Assembly: GCA_905250115.1 (NCBI GenBank) | Contig: CAJNOI010000037.1 | Location: 62,001-126,000, forward strand | From: Adineta steineri | Taxonomy: Eukaryota > Rotifera > Eurotatoria > Adinetida > Adinetidae | Length of the DNA: 64,000 nucleotides | Direction: 5' to 3' | Shown here: positions 11,216 through 22,600 of the stretch, in pieces | Numbering within the stretch: the stretch's first letter is position 1 | Layout: each line of letters begins with the position of its first letter | The notes under the pieces: generated by a model | Database searches by the model: none | Seen by the model: only the letters and a program-made list of their open reading frames with translations | What the model was told of the DNA's origin: nothing | Translations under genes and position numbers: made by a program

Positions 11216-12250
11216 TTGTTTTTTTTTCTTTGTCGAATTTATATTACATTGTACTATCGTGTTTGTTTAAATAAAAGGATATATATATTTCTACAGTGTA
11301 TATATCCATATTATATTGAATGTATATATTTTTATGTTTGTACCATTTCTTCTCAAAGCGGAACAATTTTTCGATCGATTTCTCCATTCTTGAACAACTC
11401 TTTTACGTCTTTACGATTCATACGCGTGAGTATATTGAAATATGTTTTTGAATCACTTCCGTTGGTCAAATACATGAACTTGAAACTCATACTTTATCAG
11501 TAAGTATAATATTTTTGAACAGACTTTTGTTTGGGTCGTTACGACGGAGAAGTATATGAAATGTTAATGAAACGAACTCGACTCAGTCCAACAAATCGGC
11601 ATAGAGTAAAGAATAAGAAGCTCCAATAGACAAACGAAATGTTTTATCATTTTTGGTTCATCCAGTTTACTTGTCAGTAAAACAAGAAACATTGTCTAAA
11701 CTGATTGATTTTTTTCTATGATTTTATTACACATTACAAAAGAAAATGTGAATAGAAAGCATTATTCTAATTTTTATATCTATCTAAAACATTATTCGAT
11801 TCATTTTTTTTAATTTAGTTTTATTGTGAAGCTGATATACCAGAAGAACGGATTCGTTTATAAATGGCATTCAGTCGATTTAATGATAAAAATATTCAAC
11901 ATCAAGCATTTGAATATATACGGTATGAAGTATTGAGATTTCTATGAATATGAAATTCTTGTTCAATTCTTTTAGCATTTATCAAATCAGTTTATTATGA
12001 AAGAGAGAGTTGAAGAAGTTCGAATAAGATTTTAGCTATTAAATACAATTTATACTTTGTTTTTATTTGTTTATTTTCAGAAATTTTATGTTGATCATTC
12101 TAATTAATATTCGTCGACTTATTTTTGAATGAGACGAACGCAGTATTAATAACTTTCTTAGTGTTTCAAAATGATTTCGTTGTTTTCCTGTTAAATAAAT
12201 ATCATAGGTATCTCTTAACAAACCACTAAAAAAATAATATGGCATACCAT
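11216..12250. other. Intergenic zone with a dispersed repeat and gene scraps
   Basis: About 11315-11405 matches 25245-25430 (shared GTTTGTACCATTTCT and CTCAAAG...CGATCG blocks). A short exon-like stretch at 11864-11922 (MAFSRFNDKNIQHQAFEYIR, then GTATGA) and a minus-strand open stretch at 12245-12063 look like remnants. No intact gene. Confidence 0.4.
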
Positions 12251-12302
12251 TGTGTAGAAGATATTTAGTTTTGCTCAGGTGATTTCACGAAAAAGATCTT
12301 GA

Positions 12303-12356
12303 GGGTGTGGGTGTGACTGTAAGTGATAGATAAACTAAATACACACACCCACACCC
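12303..12356. repeat. Telomere-repeat palindrome H1 (54 bp)
   Basis: Begins GGGTGTGGGTGTG and ends CACACACCCACACCC, so the arms are inverted copies of the TGTGGG-type repeat around a central core of about 28 bp. The same core, with one base changed, recurs in reverse orientation at 16823-16876. G-rich arm before C-rich arm is the polarity of a head-to-head telomere fusion. Confidence 0.75.
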
Positions 12357-12360
12357 GCTA

Positions 12361-12785
12361 TTAATGATGAAAAAAACGATTGTCAAAATAGAGAAGATGA
12401 ATGAAACGATGATAAAGAAAATGTTCTTATTAATAAAACACCATTTGGACTTTATTGTGATGATCAAGATGATGTCTTATTACCAAATATATTTAAAAAT
12501 AATACAGATGAAACAAATTATTTATTAAATGAACATAGATGTTATTTTATTGTTGGAAATCAATATATTTCTATATCAGTTGATCATATACTCGAAAAAT
12601 ATTTAGATTGTGAACTTAACATTCGTAGTCGTTATGTCTATATTAGTGATCGTATATCTAATAATTTAACGAATTATTTTCTATGGAATAGAACAAAATG
12701 TCTTATTTCAGAAAAAATTTGTTTCAATAAACAATTATCATTAGGAATACATGAAGATGTATGTTTAATACAAACTAAACCATAA
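12361..12785 (+). pseudogene. 3' remnant of an unrecognised gene next to palindrome H1
   Basis: Open in one frame with normal coding composition (KTPFGLYCDDQDDVLLPNI, HRCYFIVGNQYISISVDHI, ending CLIQTKP and TAA at 12783-12785), but with no usable ATG and an in-frame TGA at about 12411-12413. The frame begins right after the palindrome, so the 5' part seems lost at or near that junction. No family recognised. Confidence 0.45.
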
Positions 12786-13003
12786 TCAATTTCTAAAATA
12801 GGAATATCTGTAACAAGTTTGACAAAAAGTTTCTCTTGCCAAGTGGTACAATCATCAAGATTGAATAACTTCCCACCGACTTTTACTATTATTCCAAAAA
12901 AGTATGAAAAAAATTGGTATTGTAATCGAGGAATTCCTCTTCTGTACGAAAATAAAACTTTGCAGAAATATCTTTGTCCACCGACTTATTTCGGAAAACA
13001 GAG

Positions 13004-13050
13004 TTAACGAATAGAATCGTTAGAATTTCTAGCGGTTCTATTCGTTAATT
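13004..13050. repeat. Perfect-arm hairpin
   Basis: Arms TTAACGAATAGAA and TTCTATTCGTTAA (13 bp each) separated by about 19 bp, 180 bp upstream of the F-box gene. Could be a foldback remnant or a regulatory hairpin. Confidence 0.6.
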
Positions 13051-13231
13051 CCGTTTTATCTTTTCTTTCTGTTTTCGGTCAAAGGAAAAAGGAAAAATCA
13101 TCCTCATTCGACAATAGATAACCTTTATCTTTCATTGTTTAACAATGAACATTTTTCCCAGTTCATTTTTTTCATCGAACAGGATGAGTAGAAGGTCATA
13201 TATAAAATAAAAGACTATTTTTCTTTTTTAG

Positions 13232-14794
13232 ATGGGACGAAATTCAAAAACAAAAAATCAAAATATAAAGGTGTACAATAAAAACTCTTCACTCGAACAT
13301 CTTTCAAATGAAATTCTCTATCAAATATGTAAACATCTTGATGGTTATGAAGCTTTATATGCATTTCATGATCTTAATTATCGTTTTGATCAATTTCTCA
13401 AATCTTTATTGTTTATATTAAATATAACTTCTGATAGTTTAAAATCAAAATTATATATTCGTGAAATTTTTAAAGAAATTTTAAATTTTTATAAAAATCG
13501 AATAATTGTAATTTATTTGGATATGTTATTATCATTCAATGATTTATTTTCATTTAATTCATCATTCAATCGATTAAAAATTCTTCATCTTTATAATTGT
13601 CAATCAAATAAATTCATTTCTTTTCTTCAAAATCTCACTTATTTACCTGATCTATCTTCATTAAATCTTGAAATATGTGATCAATCAATTAATTTAAATA
13701 ATATTTATCAAATTATATTAACTTTACCAAAATTAAAAAGCTGTGATATAAAAACAAATAATAATGCAAAATTTTCATCATTATTATCAATGAATCAAAA
13801 TTTATGTCAAATTGAACGACTTGATATTCGAGGTCATTGTGATCTTAATGAATTTTTGTCTATTGTATCACATACACATCAATTATCTCATTTAGTTTAT
13901 ATTCAAACAAATCCAATTGATTATAATATTCGAATAATTAACTCACCAATAAATTTATCAAACTTAACACATCTTTATTTACGTATATCTGGCATGAAAT
14001 TTAATGTATTTGAAAATTTTCTTTCTCAAGTATCATGTAAATTAACAAATTTATGTTTAACAACAGAAATTGAAGATATGAAATATCTTGATGCAAATCA
14101 TTGGGAAAATTTTCTTTTAGAAAATTATTCTCAATTAAAAATATTTCAATTGAAATGTTATGCTAAACATAATCATATTCTCGATCCTGTAAAAATTAAT
14201 CAATTTCTTACATCATTTTGGATTGAACGACGATGGGTATTGGAAATAAATGTTAGTCCTGTACATTTCTTATATTCAATTACACCATATAAGTATATCA
14301 ATTGATAAAAAAACGATTTTTCTTTTTAATAAAATTGTTTGTTTTTTTTTCGTTCTAGAAAACGATGGTATGATGAATTATCAAATGAAATTTATCCATC
14401 TTCGTCTGAACTAAAGAAATCTTGTCAATTAAGTTTAACAAATATTGACTCATCTCGATGGAATCAGATTAAAGATATGTTTATTTCAGCAAAAATTTAT
14501 CATTTAGTTTTACTTCAAGAAAAAACTTTTATTGCAACATTAATTAAAATTGTACGTTCATTACATAAACTTATTTCGTTACAATTTAATTCGTTATCAT
14601 TTATTGAACCAGATGGAGAAGATTTTGGTGATTGCTTTTCAAAAAAGTCTAAAAGTAAAATTGAAAACGTTTATGTAGAAAACGTCGAAACCGATGGTGA
14701 AATTGCTTGCATATCTACACTTTGTCCAAGAATGAAATGTTGTAGAATAATATCATTTGAAAATAGTACAAATTCAAGATCTTTTTATTATTAA
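13232..14794 (+). CDS. F-box/Leu-rich protein of a bdelloid-type family
   Basis: Two exons (13232-14292, 14359-14794; 66-bp intron) give 498 aa. Residues about 19-60 (LEHLSNEILYQICKHLDGYE, then ALYAFHDLNYRFDQFL) form an F-box. The rest is a solenoid of Leu-rich segments (LKILHLYNC, LSSLNLEIC, IERLDIRGHCDL, LTHLYLRISG). Exon 2 resumes KRWYDELSNEIYPSSSEL. F-box proteins recruit substrates to SCF ubiquitin ligases; the substrate is unknown. A TTTTTTAG acceptor directly abuts the ATG, so a 5'-UTR intron or a trans-spliced leader is likely. AATAAA about 80 bp after the stop. Confidence 0.7.
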
Positions 14795-15299
14795 AAAAAC
14801 ATCACGAATTTCATTGTTATGTAGATTAATTAGAGTTTATTGTATTAAAATTGTCTAATTGTAGTGTTAATTTCAATAAAGATCCACTTGTTGAAAAAAA
14901 ATTGATGATAACGATGATTATCATTTTATATATATGTACAGTTTCACGGATTTATATGATGAAATAAATCAGAAAAACGATAATATATTGTTTATGGTTT
15001 AGCATCAAATTGTTTAGAGCGAGAAGATGGTTGTCATAGAATGACATACTGTCACTTGTCACCAATTGAAGATCATAACTTGATTTCTAACATAGTTAAA
15101 GATTTATCTTACATAGGAATTAACTTAATAAATTTCCTGAAAGTAAAGAATATATGAAATCGATAGGAATTAGATCAAATTCATTTAAAAAAATCTTGAG
15201 GATAAGGATAAAGATAGTTGAAGTAAACATAATTTATTTTTATCTATTTCAACAGTTCTCATTCTAAAACACTTATTTATTATATTAAATTTAAAAAAA
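14795..15299. other. Intergenic, no gene
   Basis: AT-rich 3' flank of the F-box gene. No ORF, repeat or hairpin noted. Confidence 0.5.
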
Positions 15300-15700
15300 A
15301 AACAATTTAACTCATTAAAAAAAAGTCGAATAGCTTCAATTGGATCATAGTTTGTTGTTTCCATTAAATTAATAATATTTTTAATGATTAATGCTTGTTT
15401 AGCACCACGACCAGCACGAAAAGAAACGATCTTACGTCACGCATGTAGTAATGAACACAGTAATTTTTTAAATATTGATACACTTTTTGATCAACCAAAT
15501 GAGAATTAATTCAAAGAAATTCTTCGCATTGAATTTCATCTAATAAAGTTACGTAATCTTGTAATAAACCTTTATTTTCTCGAAAGAATGACTTCTAGCA
15601 AAAAAATAACATTAAATTAATCAAACAAAGAATGTATTTTACTTACATCAACTAGATATTCTTGTGAGGTCCTCGTTCTGGGGATGTATGAATGTACTTT
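15300..15700 (-). pseudogene. Fragments of an unrecognised protein
   Basis: Minus-strand open stretches join across plausible splice sites: RTSQEYLVD, then GTAAGT, then an acceptor TTGCTAG followed by KSFFRENKGLLQDYVTLL. Further on, in another frame, comes FRAGRGAKQALIIKNIINLM. Frame changes and stops between them mean it is not intact. It may belong to the disrupted gene at 16 kb. Function not recognised. Confidence 0.35.
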
Positions 15701-15959
15701 AACCTACAAGATAATTGTAAGGTTAAAGTGAAATCTCCCTAGAGAAAATCAAGCCTACCGTATCCTGTAAATATATAAAGGGTAAAGATGGGAATGATAT
15801 GGATGAAGACTTCGTTTGTTAAATAAACAAGGACAAAAATAGGGAAAACAAGAGACACTGGCTTTACATGGAGAAAACATCTCTTTATATATAACAGAGA
15901 TATAAAGTGAAAACAAACTAGAGAGAATAATAGAAAGAGAATATATATACAGTATAGCG

Positions 15960-16766
15960 TCATGATGTCATAACCGTTGACGCTAACACTTCTTCATTCT
16001 CTGGATCAAAATCCGTAATATCACCATCATCATCATCGTTGGAATCTAAAATAAACATTTATTATTTCATGATAAAATATTGATACTTACTGTATTTGAT
16101 CATTTTGATTTCATACAATTTATCACCATGATTATCAACAAAATCAATTAATTGATTTAATTTTTGTTTTTCTTCGTTAGTATCATATTTTAAAGCATTC
16201 GTTCTTTGTACTGCTTTTTTTGGTTTATGCTTTTATTAATGTTACACTCTTGAGTGCTTACATATATACGATAGAGGGGAAGGAGAGGGGGAGAATATTT
16301 AATCGGTTGTTTCCATTTCATTGCATATTCAGCAATATTTTTACATATCCTATTCCCCTCTTTTTCTATATATTCAACCATCACGCGCAGAGATTTCGTT
16401 ATTGGGGAACCTATCAACACACTCAAGTCATCTGCAAAGATATGACTTGAGTGTGCTCCAAGACATTTGACCAGGTCACTGTGAAAAATGATAAATAAGT
16501 AGGGGCTCAAGCTACTTCCTTGCGGAAGTCCGATTTCAATGTCGAACTTTTTGGAATTCTGCTGAATTACAGTAATATATGCCTGACGATCACTCAGCCA
16601 GGATAAAATCATTTTTAGCAGGCCCGCAGGGATTCCCAGGTTATCTTTGTGCTGCTTCCAACACTAAACCAACATTCAACTAAAAAAAAAGAAGGTTTGC
16701 AATTTAGACAAAATCTATTTCTTTATTTACCTCTTTGCCTAATGTACCTTCTTTCTCGTGATCCAT
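15960..16766 (-). pseudogene. Unrecognised gene split by a retrotransposon insertion
   Basis: ATG at 16766-16764 opens MDHEKEGTLGKE (exon 1 to 16731). A GT-AG intron leads to exon 2 (from 16679) with LNVGLVLEAAQ, where an element of about 430 bp interrupts it. Removing the element and one copy of the flanking 11-bp duplication restores the frame into RTNALKYDTNEEKQKLNQLI, DFVDNHGDKLYEIKMIKY, then an intron (donor GTAAGT at 16090, acceptor ending 16046) and an acidic exon with DITDFDPENEEVLAS. Whether the TGA at about 15960 is the true end is unclear. The insertion makes the present copy non-functional. Confidence 0.55.
16215..16644 (-). mobile_element. Truncated non-LTR retrotransposon (reverse-transcriptase fragment)
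   Basis: Minus-strand frame encodes the core of a LINE-type reverse transcriptase: MILSWLSDRQAYI, GLPQGSSLSPYLF (the RT motif before the active site) and FADDLSVLIG (the YxDD catalytic box as FADD). The frame stops soon after YAMKWKQP. The 3' end has an A-run (CCAAAAAAA). It is flanked by an 11-bp target duplication with one mismatch, CTTTGTGCTGC (16645-16655) and CTTTGTACTGC (16204-16214). Five-prime truncated, and probably internally deleted because the RT thumb and the rest of ORF2 are missing. Confidence 0.8.
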
Positions 16767-16822
16767 TCATATTTAATAATTCGGAGTTAAAATTTATATT
16801 TAACCGCTTATCACGAAGATGA

Positions 16823-16876
16823 GGGTGTGGGTGTGTGTATTTAGTTCATCTATCACTTACAGTCACACCCACACCC
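16823..16876. repeat. Telomere-repeat palindrome H2 (54 bp)
   Basis: Reverse complement of H1 at 12303-12356 with a single base difference in the core. Arms GGGTGTGGGTGTG and CACACCCACACCC. Together they form an inverted pair 4.5 kb apart. Confidence 0.75.
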
Positions 16877-17122
16877 TCAAGAATTATTCTATGGATTGTA
16901 TGTTCAATATATCGATAGAATGTGTTTTCATATCGATCTATACTCGTCAAATAGATAGATAGTTAATTAGGATTATTTAAACGAGAGACTAACAATGTTG
17001 GTCGATTTTGAATATGAATAGATATTGTGTGAGATAATCATTTGATTTTCTTCTTCAATTCAAAATAAAAAGAAGAAAAGTTTTATGAAAACATCATATA
17101 GTGTCATTTGAATAGTAGTATA

Positions 17123-17168
17123 GGGTGTGGGTGTGAGTATATTCTGTTTCTTGATTCACACCCACCCC
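17123..17168. repeat. Telomere-repeat palindrome H3
   Basis: GGGTGTGGGTGTGA arm, about 18-bp core, TCACACCCACCCC arm. Core differs from H1/H2. Same G-then-C polarity. Confidence 0.7.
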
Positions 17169-17515
17169 GAAATACATTTCTCCTGCAACCGGAACCCAAA
17201 TAATTCTTTCGTAGTATTTTTGCATGTAGAATTTATTCAATCAATTGTCTAATAATTATTCACTCATCACATAATATATATTATCCTGATTATTGAATAC
17301 AGACTGTGAAGAAAACGGTTTAAAATATTTAAAATAGTTTGAATTAGGAAAAAAGAGATTAATTTGTAGTTCTTATTTCGATGAATATTGTTGTGTAATT
17401 GTATCTAATTGTTGATAGTATTGCTTAGTTTTACCAAGTTGAGTTTTCTTTGCAAAAACTTGACTTTATTTATTTAATATCTTAATTTGATGTAACCCAC
17501 TATCATTTTTCAATT

Positions 17516-17746
17516 TTAGGTCTTTTTGAAATAGAATTTTTCTGCTCGATTATAATCTTTTTTATCTAATAATAAATTAGCCAAAGGAATAAAAGAATTT
17601 GAATCGATTGTCATTTCACATATACTATCATAGTTTTCAATTAATGTTCGATCTGTTAAAATCAAATCAAAGGTATTTTTATGTTTACAGAGATCTTCAC
17701 AATAGTTTTTAACTGTTTCTGGATCATTTTCATTCATTTTAGACAA
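17516..17746 (-). pseudogene. TPR-like fragment, possibly from an ART-TPR gene
   Basis: A 76-residue minus-strand frame ends in FIPLANLLLDKKDYNRAEKF, a helix-turn-helix resembling the linker and first TPR of the ART-TPR family (compare YRLGVVLIKMGQYDKAEGF at 63 kb). The preceding part is not ART-like, and the frame stops after one repeat. Likely a remnant; could be a short gene. Confidence 0.35.
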
Positions 17747-17849
17747 AGTTTCTTTTAAAATTTGTGAATAAATTCAAGACATTTCTTCAGATTTCATTTA
17801 CCTTCTTTCTAAATCTTAAAATTTAGTTAAACTTTAAAGGAAATTTGGA

Positions 17850-18066
17850 GGAAGTGTGGGTGAGATTGGGGGTGTGTATGAATGTAGATGTGGGTGTTAG
17901 TGTGGATGTGAATATGAATATCGTTTCTCTCTCCAAGGGCCACACCGACATTCACACCACATCACACTAACATCCAGACCCATCAAAACAAAAGATGACA
18001 CCCATACCCTTACTCACCCACTCATAGCCAGACGCACACAAACCCACACCCACACCTACACCCTTC
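17850..18066. repeat. Degenerate telomere-repeat array with strand switch, H5
   Basis: About 85 bp rich in GTGTGGG/GATGTGGGTG units, then, after a short unrelated stretch near 17922-17938, about 125 bp rich in CACACCC/CCCACACC units. Same G-to-C polarity as the small palindromes but much longer and diverged. Confidence 0.6.
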
Positions 18067-18487
18067 TAAGTATTCCACTCTAATTCTGTCTGCATAAAAT
18101 ATTTCTTTGACTAATCTTGTAGAGCGAGAAATCTTCTACAAGATATGATGTGTTACAAATTTTGAAAACTAGATACCCGTCTGACAACTTCTAAGAGTTT
18201 TTTTAAGATTTTCTGCATCAAGATTTCGTCTAAAAGAAAAAACAAAGGCATATTTGAAGTTCTTGTTAGAAGCTGAACCAGAGTATCTTATTTTTGGTTT
18301 CATAGGATGAAACTAATTATTCAAGGATTTTGAAAACGGCGAGGACTTATCGTTGTTTTCTATCTTATTTGAACACTGACACCTGACTTGAAGTACTAGA
18401 AAGCGTTTGTTTCATATATTTTCGATTATGCTCTTACGACCGTGCATCTACAAGCGCATATACGGGTGGATAAGAATGGATAGTGGA

Positions 18488-18540
18488 GGGTGTGGGTATG
18501 AGTGTTAACTACAACAAATATAATACCCACACCCACACCC
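18488..18540. repeat. Telomere-repeat palindrome H4
   Basis: GGGTGTGGGTAT arm and ATACCCACACCCACACCC arm around about 23 bp. Same polarity as H1-H3. Confidence 0.7.
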
Positions 18541-19684
18541 GGAGTCGCCGTTGGAGTCAGGTAAATTTAATGTCAATAATTCAACTTTAACGTTAAAGAT
18601 TATTTAAGTTTATGCTTTTCTTGTCAGACATTTTCTCTACAAACTTATGTATTTTCAAGGATCAATTGGTGTCTTGTTGAACCTCACTAAGACAAAAGAA
18701 AATCGGAATCAGTTTCGACTCCGTCTTCTTTTGTGTTTTATTTTGGTTCGTAAGATTCTCTAAGGCGGCGAATGATACTTCGAAATACATCGATTTGTAG
18801 AGAAAGTGTCGGGCAACAAAATCGAGAACTTAGATAATCTTTAACGTTGAGAATGACTCCAAGCAGTACTCTACCTCTAACTCTACCTGGTTGCGTATAC
18901 ATCGTATATCTGTGTATAATACTCAAGTACTCTGAGAGCAAGAGAGTCAGCTGTGAAATGAGCAAATATAAAAAAAACTTTCGAATAATCACGCTGCACA
19001 ACTGTTATAAAAAATAAAGATAAGAAAAGAGAGTCAGCTGCGGAATGAGAAAATGTAAAAAACGTATTTTAGAATAGTTACGCTGTCGGGCTGACACAAA
19101 AGCTAAAGAAGTAGCGAGGTATATTATTGATTTTGAATTTTAATTGAATTGTATGATATATCAAATCAATATGATTTTGATAATTCGAATACTTTTCTTC
19201 GAAAAATGATACATTCAAACGTTTAATTTGGCTCATCTTGCTATTTTGTTCTTGTCTACTTATTCTTTCTAATTACGTTGGTGTATTCAAATATTTTCTA
19301 CCTTCTATAGATTTATTTTTTCTGAAACCTGCCAAACTCTTAATTATTAATTATTTCTTGTGTTCTTTTTATTGTATTATCTTGTTAATCTATTGTAGGA
19401 ACAATAAATCCTTCAACGTTAAAAAAATTTGATTTTCGATGATTTTATCTCCATTTTTCTCTAGGAAAAGTTGGCAACAGCAGTTAAATGAGTCGACAAA
19501 ATTTTAGTCCTGACAATATCATATTTGTTTGTCATGCTTTCTTTTTCATGACAATTACAATGCAAAAGAAAATCGACAATTCTCCGTTCCACAGATGTCT
19601 GTTCGAGAACAATCTTTTTAAAGTAAACGTAAAAGAAATTCTCATTCCATTCCACTTAAAAGTCGTATATGTTGTTATCATAAA
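18541..19684. other. Gene-free stretch with a diverged direct repeat
   Basis: A block beginning AGAGAGTCAGCTG, then a T-poor spacer and a TTACGCTG/TCACGCTG end, occurs at about 18941-19008 and again from 19028, an 87-bp offset. It could be a remnant LTR or tandem satellite. No convincing coding frame before 19685. Confidence 0.4.
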
Positions 19685-22600
19685 ATGCCGTGGAAAGAAC
19701 GGTTTTATCGATGGTATACTACGATGTTACAATCCCTCTCAAAATTCAATATTTTTCGCGATGATTTTGCCCCGACTGCGGATGAATATGAAATCAGATC
19801 ACAAATCCTAGCCGCTCGTGTCTATGTAGTCCTATTGACTGTTTCACTGTTCACTTTGATCACTTACACGACACAAATACATGTAACCGAAACAGTTTCT
19901 ATCAAAAGTCCGACATACAATCAATTTTTGAGTTTATACACTGCTTATTCAGAAACACTTTCCTGCCCATGTACGAGTACCTCGATTGCCTATGATCAGT
20001 TTATTTATCTCGATGTATTCTACCATCAAATATGTGATAGTGTATTCACAACAGATACCTGGCGTCAACTGATCGATTCAACATCGAACCCTAATGAAGT
20101 TTCTTTGAATTTTCGTTATATTGGCGGGCCGTTATTCTATGTTCTTAATTCGTTCTGTGATTTGAGTGAAACAACAGTTACGGATGGTATGATAGATTTC
20201 AATGCGACTCAACTCATTTCCGGTACAGTTTTACCATTTGATACTTTCAATGTTGAAATAGAGAATACAATTCGTTCATTCATTTCCACTATCACAAGAG
20301 AATTCACTCGATCTCGTCAGTTAATTCGTGATCAAATACAATACAATGGTATTCTGTCAGGACTTTATACAAATTTTTATTATACCTCATTTGTATATGA
20401 ACAGATTGAAGGTTATTCAGGAGTTAATTTTTATACTTTATCACGTGTCTATGTCAATCAATCATCAAATTGTTCCTGTGATGATACACCATTCTGTAAA
20501 ATACCAGCGTTTATTGACGACGATGATAATTCATTTCACATTCCCGGAATATATTTTGGATGTTATATAGTTGAATCACTTCTTCAATCTAATCTTGAGT
20601 GTTTCTATAATCAAACATGTATTGATGAGTTACGTCATGCACTTAATTCGTCTGTGGCACTCAATACATCTGCTCTTAATGCAACCATACAAAGTCAGTA
20701 TGAGCGTAGTGAAACAATCGAGCACATTGTTGATCAGTTGATGATCGAGCAATGGAGGAACACAACATCCCATGAACTCTATTATGATCGATGTCATCCT
20801 TCTGTATGTAGTTGTACATATGCCAGTAAGAAGAATTGGCTCAATGTATTAACATCGATTATTGTGCCTCTGGGTGGTCTGAATCTTATTTTGAAGATCA
20901 TAGTGCCTCGCATTATGATGCTAATTTGGTCGCGTCTTCGTACAAATCCAGGTAAATGAACAGTTTTAGGGATGAAAATCAGTTGCTTACAAGTATTACT
21001 AACTTTAACTTGTTTTATTTCAGAACGAAATGCACGTTTGCACAATGATAATTTTCTACAAATGATTAAGAGATATATTCTTACTTTTAATGTGTTTCAT
21101 ACATTATCTCATTCAAATATGGATGAAGAATACACGAGTCGCACGCAAATCATCGCTACACGCACCTATCTGCTGACTTTGGTCGCTTCGCTTTTAGTGC
21201 TGATATTATATAGATCTCAAGTAACTACCGTACGGTTGGTAACTATTCGCGCACCTTCCTATATCGAGTATGTTAACTTATACGATAACTATTCTCAATC
21301 TCTCGCATGTCCTTGTACCAACACTAATATACAATACGGTGAATTTCTTCAGATAGAAGTTCGATTACATCAAGTATGTAACAGTAACTTTGTTTCTGAT
21401 CTATATTTCGCTTATCTCAATCCAATGGCGATTTATATACCTTACGGTGATCAACGGAGAGGAAAGTCTCAATTACAAATGATCGCTTCATGGTGTCGAC
21501 AGGCTCAATCAAGTATTCTCGATGATCGTAGTGCATTCTATGTTGAACAATTTACTACCTATGAAGTTTTATCTTCAGAAGTATTTAACAAAGAAGTCCA
21601 ATCATTAACAAGTCTATTTATTGGATCGACGAAAAATACATTTGTCCATTCGTTGACTGTGATTCGACAAATGTTACAAGATAATGTATTAATGAGTGGT
21701 TATACAACTAATGCATTCCCTTATGCTTTAGGCAACACCAGTGATTTAAGTCTTTATATGGCTTATGCTTATTATCCAATAGTATCGGCAGAATCATGTA
21801 TTTGCGTTTTCTCCAACAATTGTACTGACACAATCAGTGGTTTGTATATTGCTGAAGGTCAAGCGATGGAATTTCCTATTTTTTCAGGACTCCTCACTGG
21901 TTGTTTCGTCGACGAAGCAACACTTCAATCAACTCTTGAATGCTATTACAATCAAAGCTGTCTTGATGCTAGTCACGCATTTTTTGGCTTAGATCTTTCG
22001 AATAATTTCACTGCTATGAAGACAACTGTCTCAAGTCAGTTTAATGCTACTTCGGTGATGAGAGATATTCTTAATGAAATGATGGTAGAGGATTGGATAT
22101 ATACATCCTCTCATGCATCTTTCTACAACGCATGTCAACCAATATCTTGTAGTTACTCATATACCACAAAGAATGACTTATCGGTCATTATTAGTGACAT
22201 TATAGGATTAATTGGTGGTTTAACAACTATTCTAATGATTATTATTCCCCATTTGATAAAGCTTGTGCGTCGTTGCCAACGACGATTGGCCTTTCAACGA
22301 GCACACTTTGCAGGTAATATTTAAGTGACCTAAAACATCACAAGACTATATTTTTTTGATTAATTTCAGGTGTATTTAGAATGGAACAACTACGTCAATA
22401 TTGGAACAAAGGAAAAGAAAAGATACGCCTTTTAAATATATTCTATTCAAGACATGAACAAGTCATCGTCAATGCCTATGATTTACGGACACAGATTATT
22501 TCCACACGTGTCTTTCTGGGTTTTCTCTTTGTTTCTCTATTTGTCCTGGCTATTTATACATCTCAAGTACCCATCAATATGATAGTTACCATTCGTTCGC

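Noticed and set aside
18738..19001. Minus-strand ORF of 87 aa
   Set aside because: No recognisable motif; overlaps the diverged direct repeat at 18941.
19488..19811. 107-aa ORF overlapping the start of the three-module gene
   Set aside because: Different frame from the homologous modules, no TM pattern of its own, and the module alignment supports the start at 19685.
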